DNA of 64,000 bases from JBCDAP01 sp038747915 (GTDB lineage Bacteria; Planctomycetota; Phycisphaerae; Phycisphaerales; UBA1924), in the NCBI GenBank assembly GCA_038747915.1, contig JBCDJJ010000006.1:1-64000 (forward strand), read 5' to 3'. Shown here piece after piece: positions 27,196 through 36,331 of this stretch; the stretch's first letter is position 1; every line of letters starts with the position of its first letter. Made by a program: the position numbers and the translations under genes. Under the pieces are notes generated by a model, which worked only from the letters and a program-made list of their open reading frames with translations, was not told where the DNA came from and searched no databases.

Positions 27196-29346
27196 TCAGT
27201 CGCAGCCATTCGCCACGGCCGAGAGCAGGCCGGTGGCGTCGTCGGCGGTGATGTCTCCGCTCCCGTCGAAGTCGCCTGTCGCCAGGTCGTTCGTGGCGAT
27301 CCCGTTGAAGCCCTCGGCGATGTCGAGTGCATCGACCGAGCCGTCCAGATTCACATCGCCGTCGCAGTCGAACGCACCGAACGCTGCATCGAAGGCGACA
27401 TCAAAGCCCGAGTTTGCCGAGCGGAGTGTGCCATCGTTGAACACCACGCCGTCGAACAACGCGGTGACGTTCAGATCGTTGGTGCCGCCGACCGGCGCTT
27501 CGGGCTCGAAGACTCCGGGTGAGGTCTCCTCGAACTCCTGGAACGCGATGGTCGTCTTGGTGAGCGTGACCACCTCGTCGGGCGGTGTGCCCGTGATTGT
27601 CACAAAGACGGCGTCGTAGGCGTTGCCGGCGAGCAGCGGGACATTGTCGAACTCGAACTCCAGCGCATCGCCGAACCCGAGCGACGCAGCGAGCGTGTCC
27701 ACCGTGTTCGTGGAGACCGCGACCGCCTCGGTGAGGTCCTCGAAGCCGAACGCACCGCCCGATTCCTGATAGGTGATGAAGTTGAAGAGCGAGGCGTTGG
27801 CGTTGTCGACCACCTGGTTGTCGAGCTCGAGTTCGATGGCGCCCTCATCGCGCTCCTGGACATTGCCCTCCTGGCCACCGACGCGCTGCCCGCGTTCGAA
27901 GATGGCGAGCCTGGTGCTGGCGCTGCCGTCCGGATCCTGAATGCCGCCGAAGAGACCCGAGAACACCCGGATGCGGCTCAGCTCGACGACGGTATCCGGG
28001 AGCAGGTTCGCGCTGGCGGGCGCTCCCGTGAGGGGCACGAAACTCTGTCCGAACACGCGGATCGAATTCCCGATGGTATCGAAGATATCCGGCTCGTCGG
28101 GGCGTGATGTCAGCGTGAAGCTCTGACCCGCGGGTGTGTCGAACAGCGCGGTGAACCGCGCGTCGACGTCGGACGAGGACTCGTAGAAGGTGGTGCCACC
28201 GGGGAAGATGAGCCGTCCGAAGTCGAACGAGGTGCCGCCGTACTCGCTGGCGGGGACAAAGTTGCCGGAATCTGGCGGGTCCTGGACGAAGTTCGTCGAC
28301 TGCAGATTCGTCGTCACGAAGAACGCGGGATCACCGTTGGTGTCTGCCTCGAACAGCAGCGCCGAGTAGTTGCTCGCAAACTCGAGCGGCAGCGGCGGAT
28401 CGAACTCGAAGACCATGCCGTCGCCCACCGAAAGAGCGGTCCCATCGACGATGTTGGTGGACTGGCCGAGGATGTTCAGGTTGGCGATGTTGGGGAACGA
28501 GCCGGTGACGATGAGCAGGATGGTGTCGGTCGACGCAGCCGCCCCGCCGCCCCGCATGAACGTGAACCGACGCAGGAGCGCCTCGGAGGGAGCGCCGATG
28601 TCCGGCGTTGGGTTGACGCTCGGCGAGAAGGACTGACCCGCGATATCGCGCCACTCTGTACCGGCGTCGTGGGCCGAGACGAAGGGCTTGGGATCCGATG
28701 CGGGCAGCGCGAACTCGGCGATGAAGCGGGTGTCGACCGTGTCCGAGGTGTTGAACGATGTGCCCGCTTGGTCGAGGCTGAGCCGGCTGTACCGGAACGA
28801 CGAGCCGCCGTACTCGGTTGCGGGCGAGAACGAGCCGGAGCTGGGCGGGTCCTCGAAGAAGTTGGTCGTGAGGACGTTGGCCGGCGCGAACCCGGTGATG
28901 GTGTCGGCACCATCGGTGGTGACGAGGATCGCCGAGTAGTCGAAGTCGTAGGTGAGCGTCAGCGCGTCGAAGGTGAACTCGATCGAGCCGCCGCTGCTCG
29001 CCACGGTCGTGACATCGACGGTGTTGGTCGAGAGCCCGATCACGTTGAGGTTGCTGGGGTCGGGGAACGGCCCGAGGACGATCGCGAGCCTGGTATTCGT
29101 CGAGCCGGGCAGCCCGCCGAATGTCCCATCGTCGCCCCGGAACAGGGTAAATGTCTCGAGATCGACGGTCACCGGTGCGCTGGGCTCGGGCGTGGGTGCG
29201 ACGCTCGGGGAGAACGACTGCCCGTGGCTATCGGTGAATTGACCCCCGAAATCATGAGCCGACACGAAGTCTCCACCGGCGACGCCGGAGGAGAGGATCA
29301 CACCGATGCTGTACAGGGCTATTGAGCGTTTCATCATGTCTTTCAT
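27196..29346 (-). CDS. Secreted three-repeat beta-sandwich protein with GC-type dockerin
   Basis: A 716-residue exported protein with a signal peptide in the first 24 residues; ATGs at 29337 and 29334 are alternative starts, and 29337 has the better spacing to GACGAGG. Three copies of a roughly 200-residue module start near residues 28, 221 and 413. Each has a GQSF(S/V)P turn, a TxLAIxxG strand, a STNTVD motif and a final DARFxAxF strand. The end has two calcium-loop repeats (DGDVNLDGSVDALD, DFDGSGDITADD) and closes ANGCD, a GC-type dockerin. The same module occurs in the proteins at 32871 and 34211 and in an esterase at 31288. It is first in a minus-strand operon with a pseudopilin, GH53 and GDPD; glycan binding or scaffolding is likely. 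Confidence 0.8.
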   Translation of the reverse strand: MKDMMKRSIALYSIGVILSSGVAGGDFVSAHDFGGQFTDSHGQSFSPSVAPTPEPSAPVTVDLETFTLFRGDDGTFGGLPGSTNTRLAIVLGPFPDPSNLNVIGLSTNTVDVTTVASSGGSIEFTFDALTLTYDFDYSAILVTTDGADTITGFAPANVLTTNFFEDPPSSGSFSPATEYGGSSFRYSRLSLDQAGTSFNTSDTVDTRFIAEFALPASDPKPFVSAHDAGTEWRDIAGQSFSPSVNPTPDIGAPSEALLRRFTFMRGGGAAASTDTILLIVTGSFPNIANLNILGQSTNIVDGTALSVGDGMVFEFDPPLPLEFASNYSALLFEADTNGDPAFFVTTNLQSTNFVQDPPDSGNFVPASEYGGTSFDFGRLIFPGGTTFYESSSDVDARFTALFDTPAGQSFTLTSRPDEPDIFDTIGNSIRVFGQSFVPLTGAPASANLLPDTVVELSRIRVFSGLFGGIQDPDGSASTRLAIFERGQRVGGQEGNVQERDEGAIELELDNQVVDNANASLFNFITYQESGGAFGFEDLTEAVAVSTNTVDTLAASLGFGDALEFEFDNVPLLAGNAYDAVFVTITGTPPDEVVTLTKTTIAFQEFEETSPGVFEPEAPVGGTNDLNVTALFDGVVFNDGTLRSANSGFDVAFDAAFGAFDCDGDVNLDGSVDALDIAEGFNGIATNDLATGDFDGSGDITADDATGLLSAVANGCD

Positions 29347-29693
29347 GCCTCGTCACACAGAGCGGCGGTTGGATTTGGTTTGAGCGATCTCGCTGTCGCG
29401 ATCACAAAGTGCTGGCTCTGACTCGCACACCAGCGTGTCCACATGTGATTTGAACGTTCAAACTACAGAATCTTACTGCCGATACTCGGTCCCGGCAAGG
29501 TGAAAGTTCAGGCTGTTGCACGGGTTTTCAGCTCGGACACGGCCGGGGTGTTCGAAACAGCCAGTAGCGAGCTCGCGAGGTTAAGTGTTTTACTTGTGTG
29601 GGCGATCCACGCACCCCACGTTGATTCGTACGTGTCTTTCGGCCACCTCGTGCTCGGTGAGGGCATGGGCTCCCATGGACCATCGCTGGTGCG
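29347..29693. other. Intergenic region carrying an operator
   Basis: About 347 bases between a minus-strand sulfatase end and the minus-strand repeat-protein start. It holds the palindromic operator at 29449-29462, about 100 bases before the gene it would control. I see no gene in it; no clear -10/-35 pair could be assigned on the minus strand. Confidence 0.45.
29449..29462. promoter_or_regulatory. Predicted LacI-family operator A
   Basis: Perfect 14-base palindrome TTTGAACGTTCAAA. The central CG and symmetric arms are typical of LacI/GalR operators. It lies 103 bases upstream of the repeat-protein/pseudopilin/GH53/GDPD operon (start 29346). It has the same core as the four sites at 36041, 36265, 38371 and 46443; the only LacI-family gene in the window is at 37199-38281. 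Confidence 0.8.
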
Positions 29694-31265
29694 CTAGTTC
29701 CCGCTCCGCAGACCGCTCTCTTCGGCGACCGGGTGCTCGCGGGCCGCACGGATGGTCGTCTCGAGGTGGGCACCGAGGTCGCGGTAGATCTCGGCACGCG
29801 AGGCGGGCTCGAGACCGGTGTTCTCGGCCGGGTCGGCCCCGAGGTCGAAGAGCAGCGTGCCGACCTCGCGGTCGTCGTTCGAGACGTACCGGATGAGCCG
29901 GTGCGTCTCGGTCCGGACCGAGTCCGACTTCTGCCACCGTGTGTAGACCGCGTCCCGCACGCTCACTGACGGATCGTTGAGCATCGGGACGAGGCTCACG
30001 CCCGCGAGCGTGTGAGTGGTCGGCTCTGGGATGCCCGCAAGGTCGATCAGTGTCGGGTAGAGGTCGACGAGCGCCGCGAGCCCCTCGGCTCGCCCGATGG
30101 TCATGCCGGGAGACTGGCTCGTTGGCGGAGCGTGCTCGGGGGTCGCGATGATAAGCGGCACCTGTGCCGCAGCATCGAGCGTGTAGTACTTGGCCCAGAG
30201 GCTGTGCTCGCCGAGCATGAAGCCGTGGTCGCTCGTGAAGACCACGATGGTGTTGTCATCGAGGCCGGTCGCGTCGAGAGTCTGCAGGATCTTGCCGACC
30301 TGGGTGTCGATGAAGGTGGTGCAGGCGAGGTAGCCGTGGATGAGCGACCGGGCCAGGTCATCCGGCACAGGCCGCTCATCGGGGATCTCTGCGTAGGTAT
30401 TGAGCTCGGGCTGATCGGTGAACGCCATGTCGGGGGCGTTCGTAGGGAGGAACGGGTTCGTAGCGAGATCGATCTGCGCGGGGTCGATCCGGTCCCAGTA
30501 GTTCTTCGGCGCGTTGAACGGCAGGTGAGGTTTGAAGAAGCCGACCGCGAGAAAGAACGGCTCGCCCGAGTCGGCGAAGCCCATCAGGTCCTGCACGGCT
30601 CGGGCAGCGGTCTGCCCGTCGCTGTACATCTCGTCGGGGAGCGACCGGCCGTGCTCATCGACGCCGACCTCCCACGCCAGCGACGCCGAGCCGCTCTCAC
30701 CGAGGATCCGGTGATTGCGCGGCGTGTGGACGCGTCGCCATGGCCCGCGCCACCGATCGTCCCATCCGTCCCAGTCGTCCTTGGGGTGGTGGTAGACCTT
30801 GCCGCGCTCGATGGTGGTGTAGCCCGCCTGCTTGAACGAGCTGTTCAGGGTGGTGAGCTCGGTGAGTCCGTCGGTCCACAGGGAGATGTGCCCGCCCCAG
30901 AAGCGGCCGCCGTTCTCACCGGGGTGCTTCGTAGGGAGGAGGCCCGTGAGCATGCTGCACCGCGAGGCGCCGCAGACGGGCACCTGGCAGAACGCCCGCT
31001 CGAAGACCGTGCCACGGGCTGCGAGCGCGTCGATGTTGGGTGTGAGCGACGCGGGGTTCTCGTCCAGGTCGAGCCCCGCAGAGATGGACGGGCTGCGCAA
31101 GAACCCGAGGTCTGCGCGCAGATCGTCGACGATGATGAACAGGACGTTGGGAGGTTGTGTTTCGATCTGTCCCGCTTGAGCGACCGCCTGGGGTGTGGAG
31201 TTCGGAATCAGGCTCGTTGCTGCAGCGGCGATCACACCGGCGCGCAGAGTGTTTGTGGTGGCCAT
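29694..31265 (-). CDS. Secreted formylglycine sulfatase, iduronate-sulfatase-like
   Basis: A 523-residue type I sulfatase from the ATG at 31265; an upstream ATG at 31313 would overlap the preceding gene by 26 bases. NVLFIIVDDLRADLG holds the metal-binding Asp pair. VCGASRCSMLTG is the formylglycine site with C98 as the residue to be converted and Ala in place of the usual Pro, as seen in the iduronate-2-sulfatase-like subfamily. GKVYHHP and TSDHGFMLGEH carry further metal and sulfate ligands. The N-terminus has a hydrophobic export signal. It removes sulfate esters from a polysaccharide outside the cytoplasm and needs a formylglycine-generating enzyme not found in this window. It ends the operon 35935-29694 behind operator B. 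Confidence 0.88.
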   Translation of the reverse strand: MATTNTLRAGVIAAAATSLIPNSTPQAVAQAGQIETQPPNVLFIIVDDLRADLGFLRSPSISAGLDLDENPASLTPNIDALAARGTVFERAFCQVPVCGASRCSMLTGLLPTKHPGENGGRFWGGHISLWTDGLTELTTLNSSFKQAGYTTIERGKVYHHPKDDWDGWDDRWRGPWRRVHTPRNHRILGESGSASLAWEVGVDEHGRSLPDEMYSDGQTAARAVQDLMGFADSGEPFFLAVGFFKPHLPFNAPKNYWDRIDPAQIDLATNPFLPTNAPDMAFTDQPELNTYAEIPDERPVPDDLARSLIHGYLACTTFIDTQVGKILQTLDATGLDDNTIVVFTSDHGFMLGEHSLWAKYYTLDAAAQVPLIIATPEHAPPTSQSPGMTIGRAEGLAALVDLYPTLIDLAGIPEPTTHTLAGVSLVPMLNDPSVSVRDAVYTRWQKSDSVRTETHRLIRYVSNDDREVGTLLFDLGADPAENTGLEPASRAEIYRDLGAHLETTIRAAREHPVAEESGLRSGN

Positions 31266-31287
31266 ACGTGCTTTCGAAAGATAGTGG

Positions 31288-32874
31288 CTATTGCAACTCT
31301 GTTGCGGCTTCAAACTCGATCAGAAAGCGGTCCGTATCGGCGTCGTCCACGTCCCCGTCCCGGTCGAGGTCGGCGGAGCCATCGATGATCGGCGCGGAGA
31401 ACGACGCGATGAAGCGGGCGTCCAGCTCGGTGTCCGCCGGGCCCGTGCCACCGAAGAGCAGGCCGCCGCCGGTGTACGGGTTGGCATCCTGCCGGCGCAC
31501 GCTCAGCCCCGCGTTGCGGTAGCCCGAGGGTGTGGACGGATCGATCACGATGAGCTGCGCGAACACCTCGGCAAAGGCTGGAACAGTGTCGTGCGCGAAC
31601 TCCCAGCGCACGACCTCATCGTGGGGGGGCAACGCACCGGTGTCGATCGGGTGCGCCGACAGCGCCAGGAGCGAGCTCCGGTCGATGTCCGGGCCATCGA
31701 ACACACCGAGGTACACCCCGGCTTCCCCGGTCGAACCGCCGCCCGCTGAGACGAACTCGATGGATTCGAGCAGCAGATCATCGTCGAGACGCACGAACGG
31801 CGAGAGCCCGATCGCGGGCACGAAGGACTGCCCGCGTGCTGCGGCGCCGGTGCTGCCGTTGAAGGCGATCTGTCGCGTCTGGATCTGTCCCGGCGGCACC
31901 GACTCGATCAGGAACGCCCTGGGATCGGGCCGGTGGTCAGAGAGTCCGAAGCAGAACTCGACGTGGGCGATCAGCGCCTGCGTCGTGATCAGCAGGTACT
32001 CCTGACTGTTGAAGAAGGCGTGAGGCTGCCCCTCGTACTCGATCGTGTCGGCGAGGCCGCCGGCCTCTCGGATGGCAGCACCGAATCGTCGGCTCTGGTC
32101 GATGTCGGTCGTCGTGTCCGCGGTGCCGTGGTAGAGGAATGTGTCGGGCGGGTTCTCGCGGATCTGGAAGATCACCGATGCGTTCTGTTTCTCCTCGACG
32201 GTGTCGCCCGTGAAGGGGCCGCCGCCGAAGGTGCTGTTGCCGCGGTCGACCGCGTCGTACAACCCATTGTACCCGTCGTAGCAGATGCACTCCGGCGTGC
32301 GCATGGCGGCGATCGACGAGAGGTGTGCTCCGGCCGATCCGCCAGCGAGCCCGACGCGCGTGAAGTCAATCCCGAGTTCGTGTGCGCGCTGGCGAACGAA
32401 GTCGATCGAGTCCATCACATCGGTGATGACATTGGTGAACTCGCCGCCGTGGCGGATCAGTCGGTACTCGATGCGGACACCGGCGATCCCTCGCTCGGCG
32501 AGATCGAAGGACTGCTCGCGAAACTGCGTCTTGGACCCCGTGGCCCACGCGCCGCCGTGTACGAAGAACACGACCGGGAGCTCATCACCTGGCTGCACGT
32601 CCGACGGGCGCTCGATCCGGAGGTCGAGCGTCAGGAACCCATCATCGGGCAGCGGGATGGCTTTGAAGTCGAACCGATCCGATCGCACGCCTGGGTACAC
32701 ACCGAGCCACTCGGCGGTGAGGTGCTCGGCTCGATCCCAGTCCTCGTTCCACTCAGGATCGGAACTCTGGTGCGAACGCGCGGGAGAGGCCCAGAGAAGC
32801 AGGATCAACACCAGAGCGGCGTGTGCGCACCACGACCAGGGGTGCGCACGGGTAGGCACCGCGTCATCGATCAT
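31288..32874 (-). CDS. Secreted alpha/beta-hydrolase esterase fused to a beta-sandwich module and dockerin-like loop
   Basis: A 528-residue protein. After a signal peptide (ALVLILLLWASPARS) comes an alpha/beta hydrolase with oxyanion motif HGGAW (106-110), nucleophile S180 in GGSAG, probable Asp near 253 and H285 in GQPHAFF, as in carbohydrate esterases and BD-FAE-like enzymes. Residues about 335-500 are one copy of the GQSF beta-sandwich module, closely matching the second copy in the upstream gene. The final 25 residues form a single calcium loop (DLDRDGDVDDAD), half a dockerin. The ATG overlaps the upstream stop as ATGA, indicating translational coupling. It probably removes acetyl or feruloyl groups from the glycan that the neighbouring sulfatase desulfates. 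Confidence 0.85.
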   Translation of the reverse strand: MIDDAVPTRAHPWSWCAHAALVLILLLWASPARSHQSSDPEWNEDWDRAEHLTAEWLGVYPGVRSDRFDFKAIPLPDDGFLTLDLRIERPSDVQPGDELPVVFFVHGGAWATGSKTQFREQSFDLAERGIAGVRIEYRLIRHGGEFTNVITDVMDSIDFVRQRAHELGIDFTRVGLAGGSAGAHLSSIAAMRTPECICYDGYNGLYDAVDRGNSTFGGGPFTGDTVEEKQNASVIFQIRENPPDTFLYHGTADTTTDIDQSRRFGAAIREAGGLADTIEYEGQPHAFFNSQEYLLITTQALIAHVEFCFGLSDHRPDPRAFLIESVPPGQIQTRQIAFNGSTGAAARGQSFVPAIGLSPFVRLDDDLLLESIEFVSAGGGSTGEAGVYLGVFDGPDIDRSSLLALSAHPIDTGALPPHDEVVRWEFAHDTVPAFAEVFAQLIVIDPSTPSGYRNAGLSVRRQDANPYTGGGLLFGGTGPADTELDARFIASFSAPIIDGSADLDRDGDVDDADTDRFLIEFEAATELQ

Positions 32875-34127
32875 TGAGTCGCCGCCTCGAACTCATCGAG
32901 GAAAGTCTGGGTATCCACACCGTCGACATCGCCGTCCGAGTCGAGGTCGGCGGACACGGTGAGGGCGGGCGCCGCGAAGTCGATCTCGAATCGGGCGTCG
33001 TTGTCGTCATCTGGGGCGCCGTTGCCGCTGAAGAGCAGGCCGCCGCCGGGGTATGGGTTGCCCTCTTCGCCCACGAGCGGCGGATTGGGTGTCGCCTGGC
33101 GGAGCACCGCGAGCCCGGCGGTGCGGTAGCCCGAGGGCGCCGTGGCGTCGACGACCACGAACTGCGCGAAGAGCTCCTCGAAGGCGGGGAGCGCATCGTT
33201 GGCGAAGTCCCACCGGGCGGGATCGTCGCGGTTCACGAGCGTCGTGAAGTCGACCGTGTTCGTGGAGAGTGCCAGCAGGTTGCTCGCGTCGATATCACGC
33301 CCGTCGAAGATGCCGAGCAGCACGGTCGTGTCGCCGCTCGAGCCACTGCCGGTGGCCAGGAACTCCATCGATGTGATCTCGATGGTGTCGCCGATGATGG
33401 CGAAGGGCGAGAGCCCGACCACCGGTGTGAACGACTGCCCGCGTGTGCCCGATCCCGAGAACCCGTTGCGACGTGTCTGGCGGATCTGCAGTGACTGCGC
33501 GGGGATCGTGAACTCGGCGGTGAACGCCAGGTCGGCATCGGCATCCACGCCGAGCGGGGTCTCGACGATGTCGAGCGGCGGGGTCATGCCGCTGTTGATC
33601 GCCCCGCCGCCGGCGTACGGGTCCCCTGCGTTCGCGCCGCGGAAGGACTGGCCGGTCGGACGGATACCGTCGGGGAACAGCGTCGGGTCGAGATTGATGT
33701 CCTCGACGATCACCACCGCGCCGTATTCGACGCCCTGGGCGTCGAGCTCAAGCCCGGGGGTGAAGGTGAAGGTGATGTCGTTGCCATCGGTCAAGGTCGA
33801 TAGATCAACCGTGTTGTCGGAGAAGCCGGCGATGTTGCCAGAGCCGAGGTTCGGGCCGTCGAGGATGGCGAGACGAACGACGGTGTCGTCGGGGGTGAAG
33901 CCGTTCCCGTTCGCGCCGACGGTCAGTGTGAACGAGGTGAGCACCACGGTGCTCAGGTTGCCGATCTCGGGAGCTTCGCCGATGTTCGGCGTGAAGGTCT
34001 GCCCGCGGGCGGTGTCGCTCGTCGAATCGGCGGAGGCGGATTGCACGATGGTGAAGTCCTGAGCACCGGCGAGGCTCGCGGCTATTGTCGCGGCGGCACC
34101 GAGTGTGAGTGCGTTGCGGAGGATCAT
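32871..34127 (-). CDS. Secreted two-repeat beta-sandwich protein with half dockerin
   Basis: A 418-residue exported protein. AAGGA 7 bases upstream fixes the start at 34127, giving the signal peptide MILRNALTLGAAATIAASLAGAQ. Two copies of the GQ(S/T)FTP module (about 25-215 and 218-385) share VLTSFTL, LAILDGP or LGIFDG, NTVD, and GDPYAGGG or GNPYPGGG motifs. It ends in one calcium loop (DLDSDGDVDGVD). Its second copy is strikingly like the module fused to the downstream esterase, pointing to recent duplication and domain shuffling between adjacent genes. The stop overlaps the esterase ATG (ATGA). Binding rather than catalysis is inferred, because no catalytic motif is seen. Confidence 0.8.
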   Translation of the reverse strand: MILRNALTLGAAATIAASLAGAQDFTIVQSASADSTSDTARGQTFTPNIGEAPEIGNLSTVVLTSFTLTVGANGNGFTPDDTVVRLAILDGPNLGSGNIAGFSDNTVDLSTLTDGNDITFTFTPGLELDAQGVEYGAVVIVEDINLDPTLFPDGIRPTGQSFRGANAGDPYAGGGAINSGMTPPLDIVETPLGVDADADLAFTAEFTIPAQSLQIRQTRRNGFSGSGTRGQSFTPVVGLSPFAIIGDTIEITSMEFLATGSGSSGDTTVLLGIFDGRDIDASNLLALSTNTVDFTTLVNRDDPARWDFANDALPAFEELFAQFVVVDATAPSGYRTAGLAVLRQATPNPPLVGEEGNPYPGGGLLFSGNGAPDDDNDARFEIDFAAPALTVSADLDSDGDVDGVDTQTFLDEFEAATQ

Positions 34128-34210
34128 GAGGTGGTCCTTGTGATGCGTTCTCTCTGTGTCCTGGTCGTTACGGATTGGATTCGAAGGGCGAGTGCGATAC
34201 GTCGCACCGA

Positions 34211-35935
34211 TCACGGTGCAGCCGAGTCGCTCACCTGCTGGTTGAAGCGGCCGACGTCGTAGCTATCGAGGACGCCGCTGCCATCGCGGTCGAGTCGGGT
34301 CGGCACACCCTCGAAGTTCAAGGTGATTGCGGCATCGAACGTGTCGCTCGGCATGCCTGTCGCGAAGAAGACGCCTCCCCCCGCGAGTGGGTTGCTCCCG
34401 GAGCGACGCAGGCTCTGTGTCGCGCTGCGGAAGCCCGTGGGCTCGATCGCGTCGGCAACGACCAGTTCCGCGGCATACTCCGTGTCCGGATCAAGTGCCA
34501 CGCTGTCGAAGTTGAAGGAGAACGACTCACCGACATCGAGGGCCGTGACGTCAACCGTGTTGGACGAGACACGGAGGACTGTGCCGTTGGGTAGCACGCC
34601 GTCGATGATTGCAAGCTGCACGTTGGTGTCCGATGTCGTGGAGCCGCTGTTTCCAGCCACGAGTGTCACCGACGTGAGGTTCACGGGGGCGCCGGGGACG
34701 AATGGGGTGGTCGCGTCGATCGCAGGCGTGAAGGTTTGTCCGCGGGTCCCGCCGCCGGTGGAGCCATCGTCTTGATCCTGAAGGATCTGCGGCGAGGCGG
34801 GTGCGAACGTGGCGCTGAAGGCCGCGTCGAAGACGCCACCCGAGCCGCCGGGCGCACCGGACTGGAAGAGGATGCCGCCGCCGGCGTAGGGGTCGGTGTT
34901 GTCGCGCCGGAGGTTGATGCCCGAGCGGACGAAGTCGGCGAGCGTCGGGCCGGATATGCCGTCGATCACCATGATGGCGGCGTACTCGGTGACGCGGTCG
35001 AGCTCAATGCCGCCGGGGAAGTTCCACGAGAGTTCGTCGTCGATCGCGGCGGTCGTCAGATCAACGGTGTTGCTCGAGAGGCCAACCAGGTTGTCGGCGG
35101 TGAACGGCCCGTCGAAGATGCCGAGCCGCACCGCGGTATCCGCCGGGTCGAGCGGCGTGGCGTCGAAGCCGACTGTGAGCGAGAACGACGTGAGCGTGGC
35201 GGTGGGCGCATTCGGGAGCGACGGGCTCAGACCCACCGAGGTCGTGAAGGTCTGCCCGCTCGCGCCGGAGCCGGTGCTCTCGTTGGTCTGTGTCTGGGTG
35301 ATCCGCGGCGCAACCCCGGTAGCGGAGAAGAGGATGCGGAACTTGGCATCGATGGTTGAGCTGGCGGCGTTGCTGGCGAAGAGGATGCCGCCGCCGGCGT
35401 ACGAATTCGTGTTGTCGCGGCGCTGCGAGATACCGGAGGCGCAGTTGTCTTCGGGACAGATCGCGTCGGAGGGATCGGGGATGATGAAGATGGCGGCGTA
35501 CTCGGTGCCGGTCTGCAGCGTCTCGCCGGCGAACCGGAAGGTGAACGGGTCGTCGAGCGCCAGCGACTGTGGGTCGATGGCGTTCGTCGACCGGGCGATG
35601 ATGATGGGGTCGTCGTCGTCGATACCACTATCGGCGTCGACGCCGCCGTCGACGAAGAGGTTAGCGCGGTCGATGATGATGCACTCGATACCGATGAGGT
35701 CGAGGAACCCGTTGTTCGCGAAGAACCCGGTGATCGACTGAAGCTGCACGGTGGTGGGCACCCCGTCGGCCTCGGGGAAGAGTGCGGTCCCCGGTGTGAA
35801 GGTCAGCCCGCGTGACGAGCCGCCGGTGTTGCCGTTACTCGCCAGTTGAAGTTCGGCGAATGTCTGCGCGGTCGCCGCAGATGCCGCCGCACCGAGCACC
35901 GCCGCCGCCAGGGGGACTCGAACGAAAGCTCTCAT
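34211..35935 (-). CDS. Secreted three-repeat beta-sandwich protein with half dockerin
   Basis: A 574-residue exported protein with signal peptide VPLAAAVLGAAASAATAQ. Three modules start near residues 24, 210 and 385, each with GLTFTP or GQTFT(P/T), a LGIFDGP-like strand, (S/T)NTVD, YAAxx(V/I), RRDNTxxYAGGGILF and a final DAxF strand. The end has one calcium loop (LDRDGSGVLDSYD). It is the first gene of the operon that continues with the two-repeat protein, the esterase and a sulfatase. Operator B lies 106 bases upstream. The conserved YAGGGILF signature, shared by several of these proteins, defines a module family I cannot name. Confidence 0.8.
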   Translation of the reverse strand: MRAFVRVPLAAAVLGAAASAATAQTFAELQLASNGNTGGSSRGLTFTPGTALFPEADGVPTTVQLQSITGFFANNGFLDLIGIECIIIDRANLFVDGGVDADSGIDDDDPIIIARSTNAIDPQSLALDDPFTFRFAGETLQTGTEYAAIFIIPDPSDAICPEDNCASGISQRRDNTNSYAGGGILFASNAASSTIDAKFRILFSATGVAPRITQTQTNESTGSGASGQTFTTSVGLSPSLPNAPTATLTSFSLTVGFDATPLDPADTAVRLGIFDGPFTADNLVGLSSNTVDLTTAAIDDELSWNFPGGIELDRVTEYAAIMVIDGISGPTLADFVRSGINLRRDNTDPYAGGGILFQSGAPGGSGGVFDAAFSATFAPASPQILQDQDDGSTGGGTRGQTFTPAIDATTPFVPGAPVNLTSVTLVAGNSGSTTSDTNVQLAIIDGVLPNGTVLRVSSNTVDVTALDVGESFSFNFDSVALDPDTEYAAELVVADAIEPTGFRSATQSLRRSGSNPLAGGGVFFATGMPSDTFDAAITLNFEGVPTRLDRDGSGVLDSYDVGRFNQQVSDSAAP

Positions 35936-36040
35936 GAGTTCACTCCTGCGTGTGTTCCGCCCGGATCATCCGATCGGAATATGTTCGGGTTCGCTTGCAA
36001 GGTCACCGGCCAGAAGCCGTGACATTCACCGGATGGGCGT

Positions 36041-36054
36041 TTTGAACGTTCGAA
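36041..36054. promoter_or_regulatory. Predicted LacI-family operator B
   Basis: TTTGAACGTTCGAA, a 14-base palindrome with one mismatched arm position relative to sites A, D and E. It lies 106 bases upstream of the minus-strand operon 35935-29694 (repeat proteins, esterase, sulfatase), almost the same distance as operator A from its gene. Confidence 0.75.
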
Positions 36055-36259
36055 TATGACCTCTGATTTGGGGCTGGTCAAGTGTTTTCATTGGGTGGCT
36101 GACAGCGCAGATCGGAGGCAAGACCAGGTATGCATGGACTTTGATAGGGCTATGGAGATTCGGGGGTCTGGCCGCAACGAGATGTCATATCGGTGATGTG
36201 ATCGGGTCGGCAGTGCGCGTGATATTGCTGGAGTTGGGGAAAAAACTATCCAAACACCC

Positions 36260-36287
36260 TTGTGTTCGAACGTTCAAATCGTAGAAT
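36260..36287 (+). promoter_or_regulatory. Promoter with embedded LacI-family operator C
   Basis: TTGTGT at 36260-36265 and TAGAAT at 36282-36287 with a 16-base spacer form a sigma70-like promoter. The palindrome TTCGAACGTTCAAA (36265-36278) fills the spacer, the classical position for steric repression. The controlled gene, a pseudopilin, starts 44 bases downstream. Confidence 0.7.
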
Positions 36288-36331
36288 TCCGATGAACGGT
36301 TACGCGACGGTCGCTTCCGAGAGGACAAGCC

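Larger units (their letters stand above)
35936..36331. other. Divergent control region with two operators
   Basis: About 396 bases between divergent genes of the sugar regulon. It is AT-richer than the flanks and contains operator B (36041) on the side of the repeat-protein operon and operator C (36265) within a promoter for the pseudopilin gene. The 210 bases between the two sites carry no gene I can support. Confidence 0.5.
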
